Assembly: GCA_964448285.1 (NCBI GenBank) | Contig: CAYUWG010000015.1 | Location: forward strand, 1-64,000 | Length of the DNA: 64,000 nt | DNA from: CAYUWG01 sp964448285 | Lineage (GTDB): Bacteria; Bacteroidota; Ignavibacteria; SZUA-365 | Reading direction: 5' to 3' | Shown: piece by piece, positions 37,783 to 46,033 of the stretch | Layout: every line of letters begins with the position of its first letter | Numbering within the stretch: position 1 is the first letter of the stretch | The notes under the pieces: generated by a model | The model's database searches: none | Told to the model about the DNA's origin: nothing | Seen by the model: only the letters and a program-made list of their open reading frames with translations | Position numbers and translations under genes: made by a program

Positions 37783-38234
37783 TGGACGAAATCCGCGACC
37801 TCTATCAGGAAGTCATCCTCGATCACAACAAGCGTCCGCAAAACTATCGGGTGATGGAAGATGCCGATTCATTATTGGAAGGCTACAATCCGCTGTGCGG
37901 CGATCACTATACACTCTATGTGAAGTTCGATGGTGATCGAATCGCAGACATCAGTTTTCAAGGAAACGGCTGCGCAATCTCCAAAGCCTCCGCTTCGATG
38001 ATGAGCGCGATTCTGAAAGGCAAAACGAAAACGGATGCAGATCATCTTTTCGGCGTGTTCCATGAACTTGTCACCGGAAAATCGAATCCGATGGATCATA
38101 TCGAAGAACTGGGCAAGCTCGCGGCGTTTGCCGGCGTTTCGGAATTTCCCGTGCGCGTGAAATGCGCTACGCTCCCCTGGCACACGCTTCATTCTGCGAT
38201 GAAAGGTTCTCAGGATTCGGTTTCGACGGAGTGA
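37782..38234 (+). CDS. sufU: SufU-type sulfur acceptor / IscU-like protein
   Basis: The ATG at 37782 overlaps the sufS stop by one base and gives 150 residues. Conserved ligands are C39 and D41 in NPLCGDH, C64 in GNGCAISKAS and C128 in VKCATLPWH. The insert between C64 and C128 is long (ending GKSNPMDHIEELGKL), as in Bacillus SufU, which binds zinc and accepts persulfide from SufS, rather than in the scaffold IscU. Position right after sufS supports this role. Confidence 0.94.
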   Translation: MDEIRDLYQEVILDHNKRPQNYRVMEDADSLLEGYNPLCGDHYTLYVKFDGDRIADISFQGNGCAISKASASMMSAILKGKTKTDADHLFGVFHELVTGKSNPMDHIEELGKLAAFAGVSEFPVRVKCATLPWHTLHSAMKGSQDSVSTE

Positions 38235-38236
38235 GT

Positions 38237-38707
38237 ATGCCACTGAAATTTTGGAAGAAAGAAAGAACAGACGTTATGATGGAAAAGGAACAGACGAATA
38301 CCATGGTTAAAACCGAGGGGACTTCCATTCAATCGCAAAACTCGGAAACTCTAATAGGAGAAGACCGGTCTGAGCAAAAAGCCGATGCTGAGCTTGCGCA
38401 CTTGCAGGCGATCGATGATAAGGTCGTCGATGTCATAAAGACCTGCTACGATCCTGAAATACCGGTGAACATCTACGAGCTTGGGCTTATCTATCAGGTT
38501 CGTGTAAAGGCGCATGGACAGATTCACATCGTCATGACGCTCACAACTCCACACTGTCCTGCGGCGCAATCCCTGCCACAGGAAGTGAAGGATAAAGTGA
38601 GAGGCATCCCCGGCGTCACCGATGTCGAGATAGAGATCGTATGGGATCCGCCATGGACGCCTTCGCGCATGTCCGAAGCAGCAAAGCTGGAATTAGGATT
38701 CTTATAG
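38237..38707 (+). CDS. sufT: SufT-like DUF59 (MIP18) Fe-S maturation protein
   Basis: The ATG at 38237, two bases after the sufU stop, gives 156 residues. Residues 1-55 are a charged, Gln/Glu-rich extension of low conservation; later Met codons (38276, 38279 and 38303) could also start it. The DUF59 domain is 57-150: DPEIPVNIYELGLIY (72-86) and TTPHCPAAQSLP with C107, a conserved metal-site Cys. SufT proteins help deliver Fe-S clusters to client enzymes. Location in the suf operon supports this. Confidence 0.9.
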   Translation: MPLKFWKKERTDVMMEKEQTNTMVKTEGTSIQSQNSETLIGEDRSEQKADAELAHLQAIDDKVVDVIKTCYDPEIPVNIYELGLIYQVRVKAHGQIHIVMTLTTPHCPAAQSLPQEVKDKVRGIPGVTDVEIEIVWDPPWTPSRMSEAAKLELGFL

Positions 38708-38735
38708 TCACACAATCAATCGAAAGGCAAGATGC

Positions 38736-39269
38736 ATGTATAACAATCTCACACTCAACCGTGGCCCTATGTACGACCCTGAAGCCGTTCAGTGGATGCG
38801 CGACGAACTTACGTATGTCGGCTTCGAGGAATTATTGACACCGGAAGAAGTGGATAAAGCTGTCAGCGAAACGGAAGGAACGTTACTCATCATGGTGAAC
38901 TCCGTCTGCGGTTGCGCAGCAGGAAGCGCACGTCCGGGAGTTGCTTTCGCGCTGCAGCACAAGGTGATTCCCGACCGTATCGCTACGGTATTCGCCGGAA
39001 TGGAGCGCGATGCTACCGACCGAGCGCGTTCTTACTTCGAAGGAGTCCCGCCGTCATCTCCATCGATGGGATTGCTGATGAATGGAAAGCTCGTTGCGAT
39101 GATTCCCCGCTACGAAATCGAAGGACGAACACCCGAACAGCTTGCCTCGCTCTTGACGAAGGCATTCGATGAGCACTGCACGAAAGCCGGTCCTTCCATC
39201 CCTCGTGAGAAATACGAACAACTCGTCCACGCACAAGCGTGCGGTTCAACGATACCACGCATAAACTGA
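38736..39269 (+). CDS. BrxA/BrxB-family bacilliredoxin
   Basis: A 177-residue protein matching the YphP/YqiW (DUF1094) family. The active motif is C58-G-C60 in MVNSVCGCAAGSARPG, replacing the thioredoxin CxxC. It reduces mixed disulfides between proteins and bacillithiol. The full fold is present (LTPEEVDKAVSETEGTLLIM, FAGMERDATDRARSYFEGVPPSSPS, LMNGKLVAMIPRYEIEGR). Being inside the suf operon suggests it protects or repairs thiols of the assembly machinery and that the organism makes bacillithiol. Which paralogue (A or B) is not clear. Confidence 0.92.
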   Translation: MYNNLTLNRGPMYDPEAVQWMRDELTYVGFEELLTPEEVDKAVSETEGTLLIMVNSVCGCAAGSARPGVAFALQHKVIPDRIATVFAGMERDATDRARSYFEGVPPSSPSMGLLMNGKLVAMIPRYEIEGRTPEQLASLLTKAFDEHCTKAGPSIPREKYEQLVHAQACGSTIPRIN

Positions 39270-39275
39270 ACGGCA

Positions 39276-39731
39276 ATGAAATTCAGTTCACAGGAAGAGT
39301 ATGGCTTGAGATGCCTGCTGCAAATCGCCCGCCGGGGTGATGAAGGAACGAGCGTTTCCATCAGTGAGATCAGCCGTGAGGAAGGTCTTTCCGAAGCGTA
39401 TGTCGGTAAGTTGATGCGCATTCTCCGGCTTGCAGGATTCGTCGAAAGCGTACGCGGACAGGAAGGCGGTTACACGCTCACGCGACCGGCGAACGGTATC
39501 TTCATCAGCGACGTGCTCAGCGTGCTCGGTGGACGGATTTACGATCCTGATTTCTGTGGACATTTCTCCGGCTCGGTCGATGAGTGTCTTCACACATCTC
39601 AATGTTCTCTTAAACCACTTTGGCATAAAGTCCAAAGTGCGATTGATGAAGCGCTTGCCGATCTGACTCTGACCGATCTGATCGCTCACCAGCAACTCGT
39701 TCAGATAGAGACTTCGACTGTGAACGCGTAG
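39276..39731 (+). CDS. Rrf2-family (IscR-like) transcriptional regulator
   Basis: A 151-residue Rrf2 protein six bases after the bacilliredoxin stop. The winged helix-turn-helix is at ~1-65 (SQEEYGLRCLLQIAR, SISEISREEGLSEAYVGKLMRILRLAGFVESVRGQEGGY). Three cysteines, C94, C104 and C110, are placed as in cluster-binding Rrf2 proteins (IscR C92/C98/C104), though the first gap is wider (9 residues between instead of 5). Likely binds an Fe-S cluster and feeds back on the suf operon that it ends, perhaps at the inverted repeat at 32789-32826. Confidence 0.92.
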   Translation: MKFSSQEEYGLRCLLQIARRGDEGTSVSISEISREEGLSEAYVGKLMRILRLAGFVESVRGQEGGYTLTRPANGIFISDVLSVLGGRIYDPDFCGHFSGSVDECLHTSQCSLKPLWHKVQSAIDEALADLTLTDLIAHQQLVQIETSTVNA

Positions 39732-39758
39732 CGTTCAATCAAACAGACTTCACGAAAG

Positions 39759-39785
39759 AGCGGCTCAAGGGGCCGCTTTTCTTTT
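39759..39785 (+). terminator. Rho-independent terminator of the suf operon
   Basis: AGCGGC (39759-39764), loop TCAAGGG, GCCGCT (39772-39777), then TTTCTTTT. It follows the Rrf2 gene by 27 bases. Confidence 0.85.
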
Positions 39786-39967
39786 GCAGTTTGCAACCAA
39801 CGCGTGCAACTCTATCATTGATGCTAATCTCATGAGGCGATTATCGTGTAACGTCGCTGAACACATCGGAAAAAGCTCTGTTCCAAGTCGCGTCCAATTT
39901 CTGAACGTTGGCATTGGCACACGTGTAGTAGGTAACGGCACGGCTGATTGAATCAAAGGAGTTTTCC

Positions 39968-41305
39968 ATGAAACCGTTCCATACAAAATTTATCCTACTC
40001 ATCTTTCTCGCTTCAAGCATTTTCCTCATCTGTGAATCACATGATGCAACAGCACAATGTTCACCTTGTGGAGCGTACACACCTGCGGGTTGGCCTATAA
40101 ACTGGGTAGCCTATAGATATACTACCGGTTATGTCGTTCAGGACACAGCCGATGAAAGCCCTGATGAATCGGATATTTACTATGGCCCTGCCGGTGATTC
40201 TGCGTCAGTCTTAGTCGGCTTTGAAAATGGTGTGGCGTACTTCCGTATGCAACTTCGCGCTGATCCCTCAGCAACCGGTGGCGCAGCGCCGCTCAAGCAA
40301 ACGACGTGGCTCGTACAAATTCGCGGAAGTAACGGGTACCACCTTCTCACAGTCGGATGCGATGGAAATAATCCTGATAACATTTTTATCTACGATACAA
40401 CGAGCACCTATAAGCTTACTGTCTATACGTTGTCTTCGAATCCCACGGCTATTCGCGTGACGGCGATCAACGGTACAGGACGATATTATCTCGATTTCCA
40501 GGTACCGCTTTGTGCGCTCACTTACTGGTCATGCTTATATGCACGACAGACGATCACTTCTTCGACGCCACTGATCTTCTACTACGGAACGAGCCAGGCT
40601 GCATCTTCACAAGTGAATAAGGACTTCTCGACCTGCACCGGGAATTGCACGCTCACGATCCTCGACTATCTCGGTCTTGCCGTAGGGACATTCGACCATA
40701 TCGAAACCGGTATCCTTCCGGTTGAGCTTTCCTCATTTCGCGCATCGCTCCGAAACGGTACGGTTGAACTCGCATGGACAACACAAACGGAAACGAACAA
40801 CTACGGATTCGAAGTTCAGCGCAGCGACGAATCCGGCAACTGGACAAGTCGAGGATTCGTCTCGGGGAACGGCACGTCGAATCGACCCCAATCGTATTCT
40901 TTCATCGATGATCTTCCATCACAAATGGATCGTTCGAACCGGATCGCGTATCGGTTGAAGCAGATCGACCGCGATGGTGCAATATCGTATTCGCATTCCA
41001 TCGATGTTCCTCTGCCCTCGCGTGATCATTCCATTCTCGGCGGTAATTATCCGAATCCTCTCGGAACGAATGAGCTCGGATATCGAACAGCGATCCCTCT
41101 GACGTTGCAACGTTCTGAAGCTGTTCGACTCATCGTCACGAACACTCTCGGAAAAGAAGTGGCATCGATCGTCGATGGGATGATGGAGAGCGGATCCCAT
41201 GTCCTGTTTTTCGATACACGAGGATTGCCGGCAGGTATGTACTACACAGTACTCCATACAGAATCAGGAGAACGTTTTCAACAACCAATGCTTCTTGTTC
41301 GATGA
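39968..41305 (+). CDS. T9SS-exported protein, paralogue 1
   Basis: A 445-residue protein with a signal peptide (ends HDATAQ) and Cys pairs at the mature start (CSPCGAYTP). Its body (YYGPAGDSASVLVGFENGVAYF; RGSNGYHLLTVG; YYLDFQVPLCALTYWSC) is a beta-rich module that I do not recognise as a named family. A 'GILPVELSSFRA...ELAWTTQTETNNYGFEVQRS' FN3-like module, common in secreted proteins of this phylum, follows at ~245-340. The last ~90 residues are a sorting domain (GGNYPNPLG, LPAGMYYTVL). A near copy lies 266 bases downstream. Confidence 0.82.
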   Translation: MKPFHTKFILLIFLASSIFLICESHDATAQCSPCGAYTPAGWPINWVAYRYTTGYVVQDTADESPDESDIYYGPAGDSASVLVGFENGVAYFRMQLRADPSATGGAAPLKQTTWLVQIRGSNGYHLLTVGCDGNNPDNIFIYDTTSTYKLTVYTLSSNPTAIRVTAINGTGRYYLDFQVPLCALTYWSCLYARQTITSSTPLIFYYGTSQAASSQVNKDFSTCTGNCTLTILDYLGLAVGTFDHIETGILPVELSSFRASLRNGTVELAWTTQTETNNYGFEVQRSDESGNWTSRGFVSGNGTSNRPQSYSFIDDLPSQMDRSNRIAYRLKQIDRDGAISYSHSIDVPLPSRDHSILGGNYPNPLGTNELGYRTAIPLTLQRSEAVRLIVTNTLGKEVASIVDGMMESGSHVLFFDTRGLPAGMYYTVLHTESGERFQQPMLLVR

Positions 41306-41332
41306 TGGTGGCGACAAGAGAGCATTGAACTC

Positions 41333-41369
41333 AGAGAGTCCGGTCCGCCCCGGACTCTCTGCTTTTTAT
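41333..41369 (+). terminator. Rho-independent terminator
   Basis: AGAGAGTCCGG (41333-41343) pairs perfectly with CCGGACTCTCT (41350-41360) around TCCGCC, followed by GCTTTTTAT. It ends the first T9SS paralogue transcript, so the second copy needs its own promoter. Confidence 0.92.
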
Positions 41370-41570
41370 CCTGAACTTTTATGAAGTCATCGCATGAGTG
41401 ATGAAAAGATTTCTGCTTCAGAGGATTCGTCCATCGTCGATAATTCTTGAAATGGTTTAAGAATGGCCTCTTTTCATCGATGAGACACTGCTGGCACAAA
41501 GCTGGATAACAGGAACCAATGCGGTAAACGATCACCGCTGTGTCCCACCATCATCGAAGGCAGCCTCTCC

Positions 41571-42890
41571 ATGAAATCCATTACTACACTCTCCAGATTC
41601 ATGTACTGTTACCTTGGGATGTTTCTTTTCGCTCAAAACCTTTTGGCGCAGTGCACGGATTGCTCAGGCTTCACACCTTCAGGTTGGCCGGTCACTTGGG
41701 TTGAGTACAAATACGTAACTGGTTTTTCGATACAAGACCCCAGCGATCAAAGCCCTGCGGAATCGGATATCTACTATGGCACAGGCTCAGATTCTGCTTC
41801 CGTGCTCGTGGGCTTCGAAAACGGCGTGGCATACTTCCGATTTCAAATCAACGGCGATCCTACCGGACCGGGTGGGTACAAGCAAACTGTTTGGCTCGCT
41901 GAGATACGAGGAAGCAATGGCTACCATCTATTAACCGTTGGCCTCGATGGCAACAGCCCCGATAAGGTTTTCATCTACGATACGAACGGCACACAGCTTC
42001 GAACGGTCTATTTAATCGGAACGTATTCCGGTGCCGCACGCTCGACTGCGATCGGATCGACAGGCAGGTACTATCTCGATTTTCAGATACCACTCTGTGC
42101 CATCACCTATTGGTCTTGCATGTACGCCCGGCAAACGATCACTTCATCGACACCGATGATCTTCTACTATGGAACATCGCAGGCGGCATCGTCACGCGTC
42201 AACAAGGATTTCTCCACATGCAACGGAAGTTGCACGCCGACCATTCTCGACTTCCTCAATATCGCCGTCTCGACGTTCGACCATATCGAAACGGGCATTC
42301 TCCCCGTCGAGCTCTCTGTGCTTCGAGCATCCATCCGTGACAATCGCGTCGAACTGGCGTGGACGACACGAACCGAAACGAATAACTACGGTTTCGAGGT
42401 ACAACGTGCCATAGGATCAGGCGAATGGACAGCACGCAGTTTCGTTCCTGGACAAGGCACTTCCGCACATCCGAAGAATTACTCCTTCCGCGATGCTCTT
42501 CCAGATGCGGGACATTCATCCGAAAGAATCTCTTACCGTCTCAAGCAGATAGATCGTGATGGTAAAGTGAGTTACTCCCACAGCATCGAAGCCGTGCTTC
42601 CGTTACAAAGGAATTCCGTCCTTGGCATGAACTACCCAAACCCGCTTGGACTCTCGACCTCCGGCACGACTACGGTAATCCCGTTCACGCTTCAGCGTTC
42701 GGAAATCGTTCGTCTCGCTGTGACCAACTCACTCGGACAGGAGGTCGCCATTCTCTCCGATGGATTTATGGAAAGCGGATCTCATACGATCCTTTTCGAA
42801 TCACGAGACTTACCGCCTGGTGCATACTACACGGTACTTCAAACGGAATCCGGTGAACGCTCTCAGCGGCCGATGCTTATCTTAAAGTAA
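41571..42890 (+). CDS. T9SS-exported protein, paralogue 2
   Basis: A 439-residue tandem paralogue of the gene at 39968, with the same order: signal peptide (ends NLLAQ), CTDCSGFTPSGWPVTWVEYK, the DSASVLVGFENGVAYF and YYLDFQIPLCAITYWSC blocks, the GILPVELSVLRAS ... FEVQR FN3-like module and a sorting domain (MNYPNPLG, LPPGAYYTVL). The region between (41306-41570) holds a terminator and presumably a promoter. Both mature ends begin with a CxxC-like pair. Function unknown. Confidence 0.82.
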   Translation: MKSITTLSRFMYCYLGMFLFAQNLLAQCTDCSGFTPSGWPVTWVEYKYVTGFSIQDPSDQSPAESDIYYGTGSDSASVLVGFENGVAYFRFQINGDPTGPGGYKQTVWLAEIRGSNGYHLLTVGLDGNSPDKVFIYDTNGTQLRTVYLIGTYSGAARSTAIGSTGRYYLDFQIPLCAITYWSCMYARQTITSSTPMIFYYGTSQAASSRVNKDFSTCNGSCTPTILDFLNIAVSTFDHIETGILPVELSVLRASIRDNRVELAWTTRTETNNYGFEVQRAIGSGEWTARSFVPGQGTSAHPKNYSFRDALPDAGHSSERISYRLKQIDRDGKVSYSHSIEAVLPLQRNSVLGMNYPNPLGLSTSGTTTVIPFTLQRSEIVRLAVTNSLGQEVAILSDGFMESGSHTILFESRDLPPGAYYTVLQTESGERSQRPMLILK

Positions 42891-43064
42891 TCTCGACGAC
42901 AATGTGACGCTGTGTCCGTGGAGACCAGCTGTCTTGCAGAAACTTAGAGAAGAACCGGTAAGGAGACCCGGGGATATATTTCCGAACAGCGGATTCCGTA
43001 ACTTTTGCAGGTATCGCTCGCATTTCCCGCAGACTTCTTTCAGCGAGTGCGACGGAGCAAGACC

Positions 43065-45569
43065 ATGAAGAATCCCTTTGAACACATCAGCCCAAGAACG
43101 ATCCGTGCAGTGTATCTCCTGTTCGCTGCCTCGGTGTTGTTTATCACCGGAGTAAACTTCACGGACGTCATGATCCGTCGCGTGATCAGCAACGATCAAT
43201 GCGCTTGGGAACCGGCCTTAGGCCGCGATTCACTTTTCGTTATCACGAAGATCGTCCCCGGCGGAGTAACAGACCGTGCAGGGATAGAGGACGGAGATAT
43301 TCTTCTTCGAATCGACGGGAAAACGTACAGCGGCGCTCGTGAAGCGATGTCGCATATCAACCGGCACTCAGCCGGAAGCAAGGCAGTGTACACGATAGAA
43401 CGTGACGAGCGACGATTCGACGTTGAAGTAGAAATTCTGAAAGTGTTCAACATCGATTTCCTCGCGCAGTTCTGTCTCGGTCTCGGATTTCTTCTCGTGG
43501 GTCTGTTCGTCGTCATGGCGCGACCGCAAGGACGTGTGCAGCGGAAGTTCGGACGCTATGGCATTCTCGCGATGCTGTTTTTCGGTACGACGACGATCTA
43601 TCCGGCGGAAGGCGGATGGCAGTCTGCCGTAGTATTCTTCGGAATGCTTGCCGGCAGAATTTTCGCCCCGCCGCAGTTTGTGTCGTTCTTCTTTCACTTC
43701 CCCGTCCGAAAAAACATCGCAGGAAAGAAATCGGTCGTTGTCCTGCTCTATATTTTGAGCGTCGCCACGACGGCAATCCTTCCTCTCGCATTCGAAAAAG
43801 TTTTCCCGCAATGGACGATCATCATTGCGATCGTATTCCAGTGGACCATGTTCATCTCCGGCTTGGGTTTCTTCACTCACAGTTACTTTCGTGAGGTAGA
43901 GATCGACCGCCGCTCACAACTACGCCCGATTCTCGTATCGACGATCATCGGTGTTGCCGCGTTCATCTACACGACGATCATTGCGACGACATACCCCCTC
44001 GCAATTTTCATCCAGCCTGAATTACTCATCCCTTCCGTCTTACTCGCATTGATGCCGCCGGCGTTCGGGTACGCAATCATCCGTTACCGGTTGATGGACG
44101 TCGTCCTCATCGTGAAGCGAAGCCTCATTTACGCTGCGGTGACAGCAACCATCGCTGCATTTTATTTTCTCTTCGTCTTCGGTGTGGGAAATGTTATCGG
44201 CGTCATCTTCGATGCGCAGGACAACACGCTGCTGACGCTCATCGCCTTCGTGCTCATCGCATTTCTTTTCGATCCGATCAAACAACGCGTGCAGAGCGCA
44301 ATCGACAAAGTGTTCTATCAGGAGAGGACGAACTACCAGAAAGCATTGCTCGAATTCAGCCGCGAATTGCCTATGAACATCGACCTCGAACGCATTCTCG
44401 AATTGATGGTGCATCGCATTTCGACGACGATGCACGTCGAGCGCGTGGCAGTTGCGCTATGCAGTGATGCGAGCGGCTGCAGTGTCGCCACAAAAAATAT
44501 CCCGACAAACTGCTGTGAGTTCGACAATTCCCATTACGGTTTGATCAGCTTGTTGCGCCGGCAACGTGTTCCCCAATCGTTCGCTCTCGTCGAGGACGAA
44601 TTCAATTCGCTGCGTATTTCGAACGAAGACAAAGAGAGGATTCGAATCTCCGGCATCGTGCTTTCAATTCCGATGTTCCTGAAAGAGGAGTTGATCGGAA
44701 CAATCAACGTCGGACCGAAGATGAGCGGGAAGGTCTATTCGCAGGACGATATCGACCTGCTCTCAACGGTCGCAAGCCAGGCCGCAATCGCAATCGAGAA
44801 TGCGCGCCTCCATCTTGCCGAAATCGAGAAGCAGAAGATCGAGGAAGAGATCGCGATCGCACATCGCATTCAGGAAGGATTGCTTCCGAAATCGATGCCT
44901 GCGCTCAAGGGTCTCGATATCACGGGCATATCACTTCCCGCCCGCTCAGTCGGCGGCGATTATTTCGATTTCATCCCATTGCCGAACGACCGCTTGTTCG
45001 TCGTTGTCGCGGACGTTTCCGGGAAAGGGATGCCGGCGGCGCTCTATATGTCCAAGGTGCAGGGCATGATTCAGCTCGCCGCACAGATGTATCAATCTCC
45101 GCATGAAATCCTCTCTCACGTGAACCGACTCATTTACGATGGGATCGAAAGGAATTCTTTCATCACGATGATCCTCGCCCTTTTCGACATCCCGGGAAAG
45201 GAAATCCGGCTCTGCCGTGCGGGACACGTTCTCCCATTGATCGGGAATGGCAACGGCATGCACTTCATCGAATCCAAAGGCATCGGTCTCGGTTTGGAAA
45301 AAGGCCCGCTCTTCGACAGCAAGCTCGAAGAGATCCGGCTCCCGCTGACTGAAGGAAGCAAGTTCGTGTTTTACAGCGACGGCCTCACGGAGATGATGAA
45401 CGCAGCGCGTGAAGAATACGGCGAGAAACGCCTGATCGACGTCGTTTCACAGCGAGACAATCTCGGCGCCCATGAACTTCAATCGACGATCCTTCGCTCG
45501 GTAGCGTCCTTTCGAAACGGAATCGAACCACACGACGACCTCACTCTCGTCGTCATGAAATACGCCTGA
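43065..45569 (+). CDS. Membrane PDZ-GAF-SpoIIE protein phosphatase
   Basis: The ATG at 43065 has ACGGAGCAAG upstream; the TTG at 43005 is less likely. Length 834 residues. Order: TM1 (~15-33); PDZ-like domain ~45-125 (IVPGGVTDRAGIEDGDILLRIDG); a block of about eight further TM helices (~140-415); GAF domain ~445-590; coiled linker (EKQKIEEEIAIAHRIQEG); and a C-terminal SpoIIE/PP2C phosphatase ~610-834 with metal-site motifs ARSVGGDYFDFI, VVADVSGKGMPAALYM and FYSDGLTEMMN. Such phosphatases dephosphorylate STAS anti-anti-sigma factors. A STAS protein is encoded next, so this is likely the sensor arm of a partner-switching stress system. Confidence 0.9.
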   Translation: MKNPFEHISPRTIRAVYLLFAASVLFITGVNFTDVMIRRVISNDQCAWEPALGRDSLFVITKIVPGGVTDRAGIEDGDILLRIDGKTYSGAREAMSHINRHSAGSKAVYTIERDERRFDVEVEILKVFNIDFLAQFCLGLGFLLVGLFVVMARPQGRVQRKFGRYGILAMLFFGTTTIYPAEGGWQSAVVFFGMLAGRIFAPPQFVSFFFHFPVRKNIAGKKSVVVLLYILSVATTAILPLAFEKVFPQWTIIIAIVFQWTMFISGLGFFTHSYFREVEIDRRSQLRPILVSTIIGVAAFIYTTIIATTYPLAIFIQPELLIPSVLLALMPPAFGYAIIRYRLMDVVLIVKRSLIYAAVTATIAAFYFLFVFGVGNVIGVIFDAQDNTLLTLIAFVLIAFLFDPIKQRVQSAIDKVFYQERTNYQKALLEFSRELPMNIDLERILELMVHRISTTMHVERVAVALCSDASGCSVATKNIPTNCCEFDNSHYGLISLLRRQRVPQSFALVEDEFNSLRISNEDKERIRISGIVLSIPMFLKEELIGTINVGPKMSGKVYSQDDIDLLSTVASQAAIAIENARLHLAEIEKQKIEEEIAIAHRIQEGLLPKSMPALKGLDITGISLPARSVGGDYFDFIPLPNDRLFVVVADVSGKGMPAALYMSKVQGMIQLAAQMYQSPHEILSHVNRLIYDGIERNSFITMILALFDIPGKEIRLCRAGHVLPLIGNGNGMHFIESKGIGLGLEKGPLFDSKLEEIRLPLTEGSKFVFYSDGLTEMMNAAREEYGEKRLIDVVSQRDNLGAHELQSTILRSVASFRNGIEPHDDLTLVVMKYA

Positions 45570-45691
45570 ATACACCGCGTTTTTGAAGAGAACAGGTTCA
45601 GGTGTAGTTTTCTGAGGAAACCGACGCGCGGTTATTCCCTTCGACTTATCATGCAGAATCCTTTTCCTCACTCGTATCTCAAGAGGCATCA

Positions 45692-46033
45692 ATGAAAATC
45701 AGCGAACGCATTGAAGACAGAATTGTCGTCCTTCACCTTTCCGGTGACTTTTGGTCCACCGGTGATTGGCAGTTGTATGACCATATTAAAGAGAAGGTCG
45801 AGGACGGTTTCAATCAATTCATTTTGGACTTCACGATGATTCAACGCATCAACAGTATGGGCATCGGTGTTATGGTCGCAAGTATGAAAGCGGCACAGGA
45901 TAAAGGCGGCGGACTGAAACTCGTCGGGGTCGTACAGAACGTCAAGGATGTCTTACAGGTCGTGAACCTCTATACCATCATCGAGTTTTACGATACTGTA
46001 GAAGACGCCATCCACAGTTTTCAGAATGTCTGA
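45692..46033 (+). CDS. STAS-domain anti-sigma factor antagonist
   Basis: A 113-residue single STAS domain. The phospho-switch region reads MIQRINSMGIGVMVASMKAA, with a Ser at the usual DSSGIG position (here INSMGIG), followed by GGGLKLVGVVQNVKDVLQVVNLY. Known partners: an anti-sigma kinase phosphorylates this Ser and a SpoIIE phosphatase, here encoded just upstream, removes the phosphate. No kinase or sigma factor gene is nearby. The gene ends directly at the ATG of the DUF885 gene. Confidence 0.92.
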   Translation: MKISERIEDRIVVLHLSGDFWSTGDWQLYDHIKEKVEDGFNQFILDFTMIQRINSMGIGVMVASMKAAQDKGGGLKLVGVVQNVKDVLQVVNLYTIIEFYDTVEDAIHSFQNV

